DNA of 64,000 bases from contig NC_134883.1 of the NCBI RefSeq assembly GCF_041734735.1, positions 17,109,247 to 17,173,246 of the forward strand, in the 5' to 3' direction. The notes beneath the pieces were generated by a model. The model was not told the DNA's origin and did no database searches. It was given only the letters and a program-made list of their open reading frames with translations. Shown here piece by piece: positions 33,645 through 47,040 of this stretch (position 1 is its first letter; every line of letters starts with the position of its first letter). Source of the DNA: Babylonia areolata (Eukaryota; Mollusca; Gastropoda; Neogastropoda; Buccinidae). The position numbers and the translations under genes are program-made.

Positions 33645-35290
33645 AAAAGGTTAATACATACTATAGTGACTCGTTCGCTGCCGCTGAGGCAATAGCATGT
33701 GACTTATTCACAGCCGGTTTTAAAGTGTCCGATAAGATCGAGTCAGTCCCCTCCTGACACCCACTCCCTCTCCCTCTCCCGGCTCTGTGCACTGACGCGC
33801 AGCAAGGTCGTTCCCACCGTCCGGTATCTATCTCTCTCTGGCCACACACAAAGACCCGGCCATTGCTTCCCGGCCGTGTTCGCTGGTGATGAACCAAGCA
33901 TTCAACTGACCAATCAACCAGTTTGAGGCAGCCAACGAGTCTGTCAGGCAACATTACCAGCCTGTCAATCAAATAAAAGAATATACGAGGAACAACAAGA
34001 AGAACGTCAGTGGAAAAAAAAAAAAAAAAAAAAAAGAAGAAGAAGAAGAAGAAGAAGAAAAAAAAAAATCAACTGGATCCAGTTCATGGAGTCCAAGGAA
34101 AAGATCACCCACCCGGCCGGCCACCCCGCCAACCCTGCAATCAGTCACTCACTGAGTCATCAGTGATCGAGGGAGTATTGATGGGCACGTAGAAACCCGT
34201 CTTTGTGCCGGTCAGTTGACGAAGGCGAAGTGGAAATATAGTAGAACTTACATCGACATGAGTCGATTTTGCAGAGAGAAGAGGACGTGGCAAGGCGACT
34301 AGTGAGGCAAGGCATGGCAAGAACTGAGCCTATATTATATGCGGCGGGGGAGTCAGTGAAACAACCCATATGTAGGCTATCTTTTACACTCACCATGCAA
34401 TAAAAAAGGAGAGAGAAAAAAAAGGGAGGAGGATGTCAAAATCTAAACAAACAAAAAAGCCCACACGAGCAAGTTAGTACACAATCACGGGACATGAACA
34501 AGTAAATTTCCCCAATGATTCTTGTTCTCGTCACGTTCACGTCAATGCCGGCTTTGGTTAAAGTTCAAGGTCATTACAGAATACATGCATGAACTGGAAA
34601 AATACCTTTCCCCATGCACCCTCTCTCTCTCTCTCTCTCTCTCGAACAAACCTCGCTTGGATCGAAACCGGAATGTCTTCAGTACGCTGAACTTACGTCA
34701 CAGACGTGGATAAGAACTAAAGCTCCACTTTCGAGTCGTAAAGTGAGCCTCAGTGAACTGAAAAATCTCAGTAAGTCAACTGACTCGGATGTACGAAAAC
34801 TCCAGTCAGTCTCTCTTTTCAGTCAGCCGGCTGTGTATGACTTTAAAAAACAGAAGAAGAAAAAAGTCGGAAGCAATTAGAAGAGAAGATTCATGATAAA
34901 AAGCACACGGCTCCGAGCACACTAAAGTGGCCGCTGCCAGTGCATGCCAAGTTAAGTTAGTGGCTGCGCGCCGGCACAATAGGCCACTACTGAAGCAGTT
35001 GAACGGCAACTGGAACAGAAATGTAATGAGAATAACATATTTTGAGGAAACTACACATTTATAACAGTCCCACAGACATACGAATACGAAAACTAATTAT
35101 TACTGATGTGGACACGCGCGAGCGGATTTTCATTAACACACGTGGACCCTTCACTAAAAACAAATATTATTTGAAATAAAAAGAATATTGAGATCATGGT
35201 TGGGATATAGAGGTTACAAAAGGAATGTATTTAAAAAAAAAAAAAAAAAAAAAAAAAGAAGGATTTTGTACTCTTCTATCTCAACCAGTT
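33645..35290. other. No gene recognised; region upstream of the Sfmbt promoter
   Basis: Contents are a poly-A/GAA run (34014-34068), a CT run (34621-34644), a consensus AP-1 site (TGAGTCA, 34153-34159) and an extended nuclear-receptor half-site (TTCAAGGTCA, near 34564-34573). A GC-rich patch lies at 34925-35000, and a poly-A run at 35231-35258. No coding domain is recognised. The region may hold distal regulatory sequence. Confidence 0.5.
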
Positions 35291-35457
35291 TCTGAGCTCT
35301 GGGTTTCGCGTTGGGGAAGCTCTTTCGTCTTGGTCACGAGGACTTAAGAAACAACTGCGCATGCGTCAGCTGTTGGTTGCCATTTTGTTTAATGCTTTGC
35401 GGACCGGCAGGACCTCCTGAATGAAATTTTAATTTATATTCACTGTCTTAATTCCTG
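35290..35457 (+). promoter_or_regulatory. Sfmbt: Candidate promoter and non-coding exon 1 of the Sfmbt gene
   Basis: An NRF1-type site (TGCGCATGCG, 35356-35365) is followed 13 bases later by a YY1-type site (GCCATTTTG, 35379-35387; AAAATGGC on the minus strand). A consensus donor follows at 35457 (ATTCCTG|GTGAGT). This NRF1-YY1-donor order is typical of TATA-less animal promoters with a short untranslated first exon. The next plus-strand acceptor that joins a coding exon is at 47039-47040, giving an intron of about 11.6 kb. The true start site cannot be read from sequence. Another YY1-type site in both orientations (AAAATGGCGGCCAT) lies at 35993-36006 in intron 1. Confidence 0.5.
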
Positions 35458-36456
35458 GTGAGTTTTTCTTTCCATTTTACGTTAGTAGTATTGTTTATGA
35501 AGCTTTTCACGTATTTTGTCTGTAATATGTTGAGTATTACTAATTTTTCTTTTCAACTTAGTGAGATCGTAGTCTGTCTAACAAAATGGATGGCGAGGGT
35601 TCGTTGACAGCATAATGAAAGTACTAAGTTTTTCCAGTGTGTGATCGATCACTACATTGCATATGGAAAGACAGCGCTCAGATTTTAGTTTGAAGATGTT
35701 TATGGTCATGTGTTACAAGCATCTTGCGTTTTCTTTTCTGACGAAGTTGGTGTAACATGGGTTGATGGTGATAGTGTGCACAGTGGATAGGTTGCACGCA
35801 TTTTAACTTCGAAAAAAAAAAAAAATGTTTTGGAATTGGATTCGCCATGAACTTATTTTAAGACTTACTTGGTGTGATATTTAACAAGCAAATCAGTACA
35901 CGTGTTTTATTTTAATTACTTTGATCGGATTTGATGTTTTACTTGTTTTAATCCCACGTTCGACATTGTTTATCTTATTTAAAGACTTCGACAAAATGGC
36001 GGCCATTCGTTTCCATTTAGAAAACAGTGGACATGTATACATATACTAAAAATAGACCGTTGTTTATTTATAATGTATTTCGGAAGATTACAGTAACTAA
36101 AACTTAAAAGTTTGATTTTATATATTATCAAATAATGATTTATAGTAAAGAAAAATCAGAATCGTGTTTTAAAAGTACCACTTTACTGTTATGACACAAC
36201 TAAACTTTATATTGTGATTTTGATATGATGTGGTAAGTCAGATTACCCAAAATAATAATTTTCTTTTTCTAAGGAAGACACTTTAATTTGTTTTTACTGG
36301 TTAAGTGTTTATGGCTTTAAAAAATGATATGAGAGATATGTTACACTGGACCATTTGTTAAAAAAGAAGAAAAAAGGACAAATAACTTTAAGAGAAAGTA
36401 TTCAGAATCATGTAAGGAAGTTTGGACACACACACACATACACTCACTCACTCACA

Positions 36457-36527
<71 letters not shown>

Positions 36528-36663
36528 CTTTAAAGGAAGTTTGAACACAAACACACACACACATATTTGTTTTGCGTTTTTGTGCGTGGTTTCATGTAAC
36601 TTTGCATGCGTGTCTTATAAACCGTGTTGAGGTTTACTTGACATTAAAATTATTCTGATTCTG

Positions 36664-36705
<42 letters not shown>

Positions 36706-37307
36706 GTGACCAGCAGAGCAAATAGCTACATTTTGTAAGTGAGTGTTGCATTCATATAATTATAATTTGATAATGTCAGAATAATTTCTAACTATTTTGT
36801 TAGTTTTAAACTATTTTCCATGAGTTTACTGGATACATTTCTTGGGTATGGGGGTGATTTTTATGTAAGTCACAAGGCATTAAGTGTATATGTGTTTATC
36901 ACTATGTTTGGGAAAAGGCAGTTTTGTTGGAAATATTTACTTGATCATGCTGTTTGTGCAGAGCAGTTCATTGTTATTATAATTTCAGAATTGTTGAGAT
37001 TATTGTTTCTGTTGGTTTTGTTAGTTTTATTTGATTTGGTTTTTCTTGACAGAGAGAAAGATTAGATTTGTTTTGAATTTGAGAGCAGAGAAGGTGTGGG
37101 TGTGAGGTGGTTTCACTTTAAGTGACAGGGTCGACATCACAGTCCTTGGCAGCAAGACAGTGCAATTTGGTTGGTTTTATGGGTTAAAAAAAATTATGAG
37201 GCTGTGAAAATTTGTTGTTTTGAAAAATTTTGATAATTATAGATGTGGACTATGAAAAAACATTTTTTTCTTTTTGCAAATGTACAGCAAATATTTTAAT
37301 GTGTTCT

Positions 37308-37338
<31 letters not shown>

Positions 37339-38057
37339 TACACACACATGTATGCATGCATGCATGCATGCATGTGTGCACATGCATGCACACACTCGTG
37401 CACACATATAATATTTTGTGCAAAATCATGTTCAGAGTAAAACATACATATATATATACAACATATGTACACACATAAGATATATGAAATTGATGAACAC
37501 AACACCCAGTACAGGTCATTTTATTCCTGAAAAGTAATAATTGAATTAATTTCATATTGGAAGATGGCTTTCCAATTGAAGGAAAGCTTTTGCGATTGTG
37601 GTATATCTGGTTAGTGGTTACTGTTGCAAAATATTGTGTGCAAAGCATTGTAGACCTTTGAATTATAAAAAAGGATTAAATCATTTAAACATTTTGGGAA
37701 AGCTGGGGGCATTGGCACAGCACTGACTTGCTTCAGTCTTTTTTTTTTTTTCTTTTTTCTTTTTTTTACCAGAGTGTAAGAATCTAGCTGGTCTCTGTTA
37801 GGGATGCGGGTGGGGGTCTGTGCAGTTTTATATCCCCTCAGATATAGAAATGGTCACATCATTTCTTTGTTCTGCTGACACAAAAGCTCAGAATGTATCA
37901 GTCACTTCATGAGATTTATGATGTTAAATATGACCTGTGACAGTAGATTATGGAAATCCGAAATAGAATGTTGGAATGACTCGCTGAATAGTGAAGTGTC
38001 ACTGTGTGTCAGCTGTTCGCTTTCATAAGGCAGAGGTCTGTATGCTTGTTCAGCATG

Positions 38058-38300
38058 GCAGTGGAGAATCAAAATGACAAGTTTTACGAAGGACCCAAGT
38101 AATGCCCTAACCAGATAATAATAATAACAAAAAAATCAGATAGTACTTATATGGCGCAAACTCAGTGGAGAATCAAAATGACAAGTTTTATGAAGGACCC
38201 AAGTAATGCCTTAACCAGATAATAATAATAACAATAATATCAGATAGTATATATGGCACAAACTCCCCATGTAATGGGCTCTAAGCACCTTACATGAAAC
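38058..38300. repeat. Tandem duplication (about 107 bp) with LINE/SINE-type 3' tail
   Basis: The sequence 'cagtggagaatcaaaatgac' + 'aagttttacgaaggacccaa' + 'gtaatgccctaaccagataa' occurs at about 38060 and again at about 38164 with three or four changes. Both copies are followed by 'taataataac', 'atcagatagta' and a 'tatggc(g/a)c(a)aa' block. The right copy continues into 'gggctctaagcaccttacat', the tail motif shared with the LINE and SINE 3' ends near 8.3 and 9.3 kb. Confidence 0.75.
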
Positions 38301-39589
38301 AACACATATACAATGGTGCACAATAACATACATCTGCACATGAAAAAACAACACATGTATGCATATCTTTACATTAAGACAATACTACAATTAGTACAAA
38401 TTGCAGGTATGAACACACACAGCGACATACACATTATTGTGATGCCTTTTGGTTACATAGGGAATCCACAGATCAACAGGCAAAATTTGACGTAGATGAA
38501 TACCTGTATAGCATGGGCGTGGTTCTTCTGTCTCTTGTTTTTTTTTGCCATCTGTTTGTATCAGTGTGTGGTTCTCTTTTCCCCCTCTCTCTCGAAAACA
38601 CTGACTCCTCACCACAGCCCACATTAGCCTTTGTTTAAAACACATGCACATATGCCTGTTTGTTCTCTCTCTCTTTTCTTCCCTCTCTCTTTTGTGTGTG
38701 TGTTTAATGTTCTTTTTTCCCATGCCTTTCTATTAACACCATATTTACAACTTTAGCATTGTGTCAGCAGCGTAGACCCTGTTCAGGGCAGGGACTGTAT
38801 GTGAAAGAGTGCAGCAGAGCTTATCTATTATCCTCATAAATAAAGAATTTTGTCTTGTGTCTCTTCTTCTCTCTCTGTCAATTTCCTCTACACTTAAGTA
38901 CCTTCTCTTTTTCCCTCTTTAACTTTTCTTGCTCCTCCCAACCCCTCTCCCCCACACCCTGCACCCCACACACAGCACGCTCACTCACATGCTGAAACCA
39001 GATGCATGCATGCGCATGCACGAGCATGCACGCATGTGCACACAGGCACACACCCCCTCACCCCCCCCCCCCACACACACACACATGCATACCCAGTTTT
39101 CATTGGTATCATGTATGATCATGAACTAGAAACAGAAGTCATGCACTCTGAATTAACTTGTGTCTATTTTCAGTATTTGTGTAACTTGCAACTTGATTTT
39201 TTTTTTTCAAAGCTATGGGTCTTTTTTGTGTGATAAAAATGTTGTCGTATATGAAGTGGTAACACCATTTAAATCCTGTTTTCTTGACATATCTAGATTG
39301 TTTAAGAAATTTGTTTAAGAAATTCTTTTAATTCGGCCTTAAAGGAGATGTTCACATCGCCTCAGAGAAACTGCAACATTTATAAATCTGCACAAACCAA
39401 TCTGACACTGAAAGAAACAATTGATTCAGTTTTTCTTTTATGTTCATTCCAGTTATTCAGTATCCACTTTAGAATATTCATATGCAGTAAACACGTCAAT
39501 GGTGTAGTTATTGTCCAAAAAAAAAAAAAAAAAAAAGCCATTAATGATCTGGAAATACTGTCTAATTCAGGAGACTTACAACATATTTT

Positions 39590-39770
39590 AATAGCGCATG
39601 TAAAAGAACCCACGGCAACAAAAGGGTTGATCCTGGCAAAATTCTGTAGAAAAATCCACTTCGATAGGACAAGCGTGGCGCTGTAGTGTAGTGACGCGCT
39701 CTCTCTGGGGAGAGTAGTCTGAATTTCACATGGAGAATGTTGTGACAAAAAGAGAAATACAATACAATAA
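39590..39770 (+). mobile_element. SINE (family 2), 5'-truncated copy
   Basis: It contains 'aaaagaacccacggcaacaa', 'aagggttgatcctggcaaaa', 'ttctgtagaaaaatccactt' and a 3' part ending 'aaaagagaaatacaatacaa', a short AATAC-type tail. The middle block matches the minus copy at 14580-14680. The tRNA-like head is absent. Confidence 0.7.
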
Positions 39771-40127
39771 TATATATATATATATATATTATTTATATAT
39801 ATATATATGTATATCATATATATATGTATGTAAACATGTACAGACATAGTTTGGTTGAAATCTGCAGTGACTGACCTTAGGATACTCTCAGCCACTAACA
39901 TTTTAAAATTACATATGAATACACACATCAAAATTTGGTCATAGTTTTTTGGGCCATATTACACAAGTACACATGTGGTAGGTTGTGGAAGTATGAAAAG
40001 CTAAACAATTGTACAAGCATTGCTTTTACAGCCTGGCTTTCCAACAAACAGTGAGGAACACGTGTATGCAGGTTAATGTGCATGGGTCTATGAACTGCAG
40101 CCAAGTGCAGGAGAGAAAAAGGAGGGG

Positions 40128-40214
40128 TAGGCAGGGGGGTGGGGGTTCAGAGGGGGGGGGGGGTGGCAGGTTGCAGGGGGGGGGGGGGTCAGGTGGGTGG
40201 GGGGGGGGGGAGAG
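40128..40214 (+). repeat. G-run cluster (potential G-quadruplexes)
   Basis: Within about 85 bases the plus strand has runs of 6, 5, 13, 13 and 12 G interspersed with short linkers. It lies in predicted intron 1 on the coding strand, so the RNA would carry the G runs. Confidence 0.9.
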
Positions 40215-42560
40215 AAGAAGCCAGGTCTTGCACTTAATTGCTGAAGGGTGAAAAATTGGCAGCGGTTCTTGCATCCTCATCCTGTCTTGAATTTTACCAA
40301 GGTTTGCATTGATCAGAACAGACAAAGTGATCTTTCTGTCCCCACCACCTCTCTGTGTCAGCGTGTCCTGTTTCTCTCTCTCTGTCTCTGTCTCTCTCTC
40401 TTAGATTTTGTTCTCCCTCCTTTTCCTTTTCACCCCTTTCTCCTTCTTTTATCGAAATTCACACTGATTGGAGAGTTACATTTAGATGCTATAGGCAGCA
40501 CCAAAGTAAGGGTGTGCCTGAAATCATATTTTCTGAAATGAAATACATCCTGATGAAACATATAATAATGGCCTGTAATAGTGGAGGTGGAAGACCAGTT
40601 TTAATGAATACAGTGCTGACATATTTCATGGGCTAATCCTTTTGAAGGATGCATGCTATGTGACTCTTGATTCCTCTCACATTCTCAGTCCCTGGGGCCT
40701 TGTTAGTTTTTTTTCCCCTCACTCCAACAAGGGTAATTTATGTCATGACACTGCCGCTGATGTGTGTGCCAGTAGAAAATCCATAGCAACCAAGGCTAAT
40801 GAGAAGTTCGGGCAGTTTCCATGAACATGTGATTAACCACCTTTGTGAGTGTGAAACTGAAGGCCAGTATTGATCGCGTGATATAGTGCAGTGGATTCTT
40901 TGGGACTGTGATTGAGTCCAGCTTTGATGTAGAGAGATGGCCATCATGTTAGTCAAAGCTGTATCTGTGTGTTTTTGTTATTGATGTTTTTTGGTGGTTG
41001 TTTTTTGATGAGGGCTGGGTATAGGGGTCTGTGTGACTGCTGTTGGTATGATATTATAATTCAAGCTCTTGTCTTTTGTTTAATCTTCTTGAATTTGCTT
41101 GTCCCTTCCAGTGCGTTTTGTTTTGGGGACATTTGAGATAACAAGTCGCTCCTAATTCTACACCAGTAAATAGCAGAAATAAACACGGTTATCTGTTGAG
41201 CGTTTCAGGGTATTTTAAAACAAAATGAAAACAGCTGCCTAACCACTGAGTGACTGACCTGTATTTTATGCTTGTAATCTCAGAGTATATGTTATGAAGT
41301 GCAGTCTTTTAATATTTTAAACAACTTAAAGGAACACATGGTTCTATACAATTTTCTTCTGTGTTTATGGGTTACAACTCTTACATTCACTCTGAAGAGT
41401 GAAAAAAAAAGGCTTTTAGTTTTACACGCATGATCATTTGCACATTCAGAGTTTGCAGGTGAATGTATGGTTTATCTAAAGAGAATGAGATGGAATGTGT
41501 ACAGACTTGAGTTTACATCAACCAGTCGATCAAAATGCCCTACCTTCGAGAAGCCAAAATTTATGAATAGCTGACAATATGAATAATGATATTGATTCAA
41601 AAGGAATTGTGCATTGCCATTGTAACAGCTGTGAACACACATCAAAGTTACTTTTATATTAGTTACTTGCCTTTTGTATTTTGTGCATTGTGCTATTCTG
41701 ACCTTCCTTTAGGCTACACAGATACACTATAGCCTTTGTCAGTTTGTAGGTATTGTGTTATTAATTCAGGCAGCTTTCATGATGAATGCATTGATGCAGA
41801 CTTAGGTTTACAAGCTTAAAAGCAGTCGGATTTCATTAATACAAGCTCTTTATGTATCTATTTTTAGCTGTTGTTATATATTGCTTTTTTATTTTTTATT
41901 AATCAGTGGATTATTTCTCTGCGGAAGTGATTATGGTTGACAGCACTTTCTTACACAATGTTCAGGACAGTTTACGATGGACACAAACTTGGGTGACTAG
42001 AAACTTAGAATTTTCACTCATATTGTGTCCTTTTTTTAAAATTATTTTTTATAATCATGTCCCAGTTATTCATCAGATTTTTGATTAGATAATTAAAAAA
42101 AAAGTTATAAAAAGCATTTTCTCTCCAGGACATAATGAACTTCATGTAAGTCTTTCATTTCACATGATGCTTTGCTTTGGTAAACATGATCCCATCACAC
42201 CTGCCACTCCCTTTCCTATCCCCTCAACCCATGCCAGCCCCCATCCCAATCTTTCATCCTCGATGCTCTGCAGGCTATCAGTTGCACTTTCTCAGTCTCA
42301 CTGTGTTATTCACATGCACACACAGAGGCATGCAAGCATGCATACATGTACACACAGGTTGTCAGTTGAAGTTTTACCAGTTCCACTGTATGTCATTTTT
42401 ACACACATACACACACACACACATACACACGCACGCGCATGTCCACATGCATGCACACACACACTTTGTCAGTTGCGCTTTTACCCATTTCACAGTGTCA
42501 TCCACACAAGCATACTCACAAAAAAAAGTCATGTGCACACACATGCGCGCACAGGCACAC

Positions 42561-42593
<33 letters not shown>

Positions 42594-43154
42594 GTGTCAA
42601 TACGTACTTTCATCCCATTTTACAGCCCCACTGATTGATTCCTCAGACCACAAAAACAGTTGCCGAGTGCATTCTCACCTTGGACTGTAATTTGGAGAAA
42701 GAGGGAATGAAGTATTAATGGAAAGATTTCTCTTACCATGGCATTTCTGGAGTGCTTTCTCTACCATACAAAGCTTTATGAACACTGCCTCAGGGGGTAT
42801 AGTGCATAATGCACCCTGGAAACACTTTCTTCCCCTTCAGATTGCTGGAAAATGAAGAAATATTAAATAGTTTTTTTTTTCCGGTTTTTTGTTTCTTGAG
42901 TATTTGTTAACGGCATGGTGTGTGTTATTGGAAGAAGAAGGAACTTTTTTTCCCTCAACTAGTCCAGTTGTCATGTTATTTTGTTTTATTTAAAAACAAG
43001 TAAACAAACAAAAAACAAACATACAAAAAACAAAAACAGATTGGAATCATGATCATAATGCTTGAAATATTAATTTTATTTGATACAAATAGTTTAGATC
43101 AGATATGGAATTGATTTCTACAGAAGAAAATTCTGAAATTAGCTCAATGTGTGA

Positions 43155-43203
<49 letters not shown>

Positions 43204-44319
43204 GTTTCAAAGCAGTGTGTGCAATGATATTAGTTTAGGGAAGGAGAGAGAGAGAGGGAAGGTTTGAGAGTTTGAACTTAAGACTAACTCAGAGAGAACA
43301 TCTGAACAGGAACTATTTTCTAAAGCTTAAGTCTGTGGATCATACATGATAATTGTCTTCAGAAGACTTCAAAGGAGGAAGATGAATGATTTATCATGTA
43401 AGCTAAGCTTATTACATAATTCATGTTGCCTGTTGATAAGCCTGCAAGCTGAAATTACATGCACACAAACCCTGGAAGTGAAACCAATGTATCTGGCTTG
43501 TTAGTTGACAGTTTACATTGTAAACACATGTGAGTCAGAAGGGCTTGATTTTTATTTATTGAGCACTGTATATATCGACTGGCTTCTTCTCTCAAAATAG
43601 TTGTCATTAATTGATATTGCTTTCAGCAAACTGGATTTCATTCTCTAAAAAAACATGGATGTTGGGTGCAGGATTGTTACCAAGGATCTTCTGGTTTGTT
43701 TTGTCATGGAGAACACCCAGTCTCTTCAGTGAAACCTGTATTGTTACACTAGGCTGTGGTGAGGAGCTGTCTGGAGCTGAAAACTTCTACTTTGTATGTT
43801 GCTGTTTCTCTCTTTTTACATTCATTATCATTTGCATCTCTCGCTGAATTAACAACTTCTGTTTTACAAATTCCGTGAAGTGATTATCTTTAAATGCACT
43901 TTTAGTTTCATTTATTCAAATTGAAATGTTCATTTTTTTTTTTTATTCCACTCTTCCTATGTCATGTTTCTCCCAACTTACCTTAAGCTTACATCTCACC
44001 GCCATGATCTCCTACTTTTTTATGCATTAAAAAAAACACACACAAAAAACATGATGATATTCAAATGTGAAAACTCATGTTTTCAGCAGTTAGTGTGGTG
44101 GGACATTAAGTTGGTTCCTACCAACAACAGTGTTTTAGTCCAGTGAGGGGTTTGAACCCAGTTCTTCCTGACCAAGTGTCACTGTGTGACTGTGACTAGT
44201 GTGAGAGGATAAAGGCTCAGCTACCAACAGGAGTGGGTTACATTGTGCTGGTGAAAAAATGTGACGATTGAGTTGGCAGTCTTGTTGCATTGCATATTTC
44301 ATAAGTGTTTTTGGACTGT

Positions 44320-44650
44320 TCACTGAGATCCATAGACTATGCTTCAGCTTCTCCATTCTCCCTGATGTAGGTAGCCATACTCCATTTTCAGGGGTGGTTA
44401 TGCAGAGTATGTTCATGCTTACAGAACATATGCTGGTATAGAAAGATAACGAGATCTTTTCACATGTGTATTTTATCTTCTGCATGTGTACACACAGAAA
44501 GGTGGTTTAGGCACTGGCAGACTGGAGCACAGTTGACCAGGGAGATTGGAAAAAAACATTTCCACTGTTCCCCTACCAGGTGCTGATACCCAGACACCTC
44601 TGACTGAAAGTCCATTGCTCTTAACTACTCAGCTGTCACACCAGTCAAAT
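44320..44650 (-). mobile_element. SINE (family 1), minus copy with decayed tRNA-like head
   Basis: The reverse complement begins 'gtgtgacagctgagtagtta', then 'agagcaatggactttcagtc' (A-box region and 'ggactttca' as in the 14.7 kb copy). It continues with 'tgcctaaaccacctttctgt', 'acatgcagaagataaaatac' and 'cctgaaaatggagtatggct'. The B box is weak and the AAATC tail is not found. Confidence 0.7.
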
Positions 44651-45424
44651 AGTTTCAGATTGCCTGGGGTGCTATAGAGACCATTTACTGTGTCAAGTTT
44701 CAAAATGACATACTTGTACAAGGGAGGAAACATGACCTGTTTTGTCGTCTCACCTTCTGGCATGAAGACAGTGCCAGCTGTATGATGTAAAAAAAACAAC
44801 CCACTGTCAACTTGAGTCTGGCTTGAGGAAAAGGGAGGGGATGTGGGGTGTGGGGGACTAATGGGGGTGATGGTGATTGGGAGGTTGGGGGTCAGTCATC
44901 ACCAAATGATTTTGTTCAGACAAACAAACATGATTAGTTTGCAGTTTACTTTAGGTCCGATGTATGATACTGTTCCAGTTTTTTTTTTTTTTTTTTTTAA
45001 GTAGCAAAATGCCAGCTTTTATGTATTGTATTTGTAATTGTTTTAAGATGTGTCATGAAATTACAGAGAAAGTTACAGTGAGAGAAAGGGTGAGAGGGAG
45101 ATTGACAGTGGTGGTAAAGAGAGATGGACTTCTAGAAAGAGAGGTGATGTGCATGCATGTGCTTATGCAGAATTATGCAAGACTGCATTCACACTGGTGC
45201 ACAATGGATAAAAAGGAGACAAGAGGGGACAAGAGTCAGAGGGAGGGAGAAAGAGATGCGCACACAGGAGAGGTGGCACTCATGTATGTGTTTATGCAAA
45301 TTTATGCCACCAGCATTCACAGTGACACCCGCAATGACACTAAGTTGAAAGAATTGCACATGAGCTTTTAGGAAATCATGCGTTCTATATCAGTGTATGT
45401 GCACATGAATGTATGCGCATAGGG

Positions 45425-45456
<32 letters not shown>

Positions 45457-46042
45457 AGAAATTTATTGCCTTTAGTTTATTGAAATCAGCAAGCAAAACT
45501 CATTGTAAAAAAAAAAAAAAAAAAAAGAAAAAAGAAAGAAAGAAGAAGAAAAAAAAAAGTAGAAAGATCCGTCTGACTTGGTGGGTGATGACACACAAAT
45601 ATTGCCTACTTCCTAGCCAGAGAAGAAGGATCACCAAAGCTCATGATGTAAAAGATGAGTGTGTGTGAAGTGTGCTGGCTGCCACATAGCCAGTTGCAGC
45701 TGAATTGATCGTCTGATGTTGAAGAGATTAAAATAACCAGTTACATAGAATGATGGAAGAAGTGCTGTTAGGATTTGAAAACACAATTATTTGCCTATAG
45801 TTCTTAAAATCAAAACAATGACAGCATTATGATTATATTCTCTGAGAAGTCATATACATGGTGATATTTTGTTTCATAATTTTTTATTTAAAGTATAGAA
45901 ACAACGACAATCAACACTTTCTTTCCCATAATTCATTGCTAGAATAGTGGTTTCCCGTTCAAAAAATCAGATGGGTTTTAAAAAAGAATTTGTAAACATA
46001 CTGATCATAGGTTGTTGTTGTTCTTATATATATATATCTATC

Positions 46043-46089
<47 letters not shown>

Positions 46090-47040
46090 CTATGCAATGG
46101 TGAACACAAAACAGTAGTACTAGTTGTTATGTGGGCTGTTGCATTGATAAACTGTACATTTTATTTGTAAAAAGAAAATGTCATGTTGGTTTTGCTTGAA
46201 GTAGGACACATTAAACAAGTGCAGTTAAAAGTATATAACTTTTAATTGTGTAGGAGTTATTGACTGTAGAATTAAAGGGGGTAAATTGAGTGCATAAATA
46301 TTTGCATGTGTGTTTGTGTGCGAGAGAGAGAGAGAGTGGAGGGGTTTGGGGGGGGGGGGCACAGTACAAAGAGAGGGAGTTTTAACAAACTGTATTTTCA
46401 TTCTAATCTCTCACAGACAGGCAGCACGAGATGAAATTGTTTTTAAAAACCGATCTTCTTCATCCAGAGTTTCCCCTCCCCTGAAAATTGTGTTTGCCAC
46501 TCACTAATGAGATGTGGGAAGAGGCAGGGAGGGGGTGGGGTGGTGGGGGTAAGGGCTGAGGGGCAGACAGGCCTGGAGACAGGGGGGAGGAAAGGGGGGA
46601 GGAAAGGGGGGTTGTGCTCTATCTATTGATCGGGGGCGGCAGGCCCTGCCTTCCATTAGCTCTGGCTAACTCCCAGGCTGCCCGAGTATTGATCCGCCCC
46701 TCAGTTCACCATTTGAATAGACCCTCCTCCTTGCTACGCCTGCTGCCTGCCTGTGTGCCTGCCACCACTCTCCCCTGGATGGGTCTCTGTCTCTCCCCAT
46801 AGTCTGAGGCAGTTGGCTGTCTCTCTGCGTCTGTCTCTCTGCAGTTTACTGTGTGTGTGTGAAAGAGTGCGGCTGGTGGAAAGCGCCTGGAGGCTGCCGG
46901 GTGTGGAGTTATGCCAGGGAGCCAGTGGATTATTGAACAGCATGTCTTGTGGCGGGGGCCCCGCTTCCTTCCCACATGATCAGCTGCTGCTCTTCCTCTG
47001 ATCACTGCTGGCACTGTTTGGCTGTCTGTGCTGTTTTTAG

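Larger units (their letters stand above)
35458..47040 (+). other. Intron 1 of the Sfmbt gene (predicted), repeat-bearing
   Basis: No internal coding exon is recognised. It holds CA/GT microsatellites (36447-36524, 36667-36702, 37315-37350, 42535-42592, 43160-43201, 45427-45452, 46048-46088), a (GCAT)n stretch (37352-37373) and (TA)n (39768-39808). Several SINE pieces, a tandem duplication and a G-run cluster are listed separately. A GC-rich, CT-rich segment at 46510-47040 precedes the exon-2 acceptor. Confidence 0.5.

Noticed and set aside
33661-33972. 103-codon minus-strand frame ending NKSHAIASAAANESL
   Set aside because: It has no recognised family and no splice context, and it lies beside LINE debris. 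Possibly a repeat remnant, but I cannot support it.
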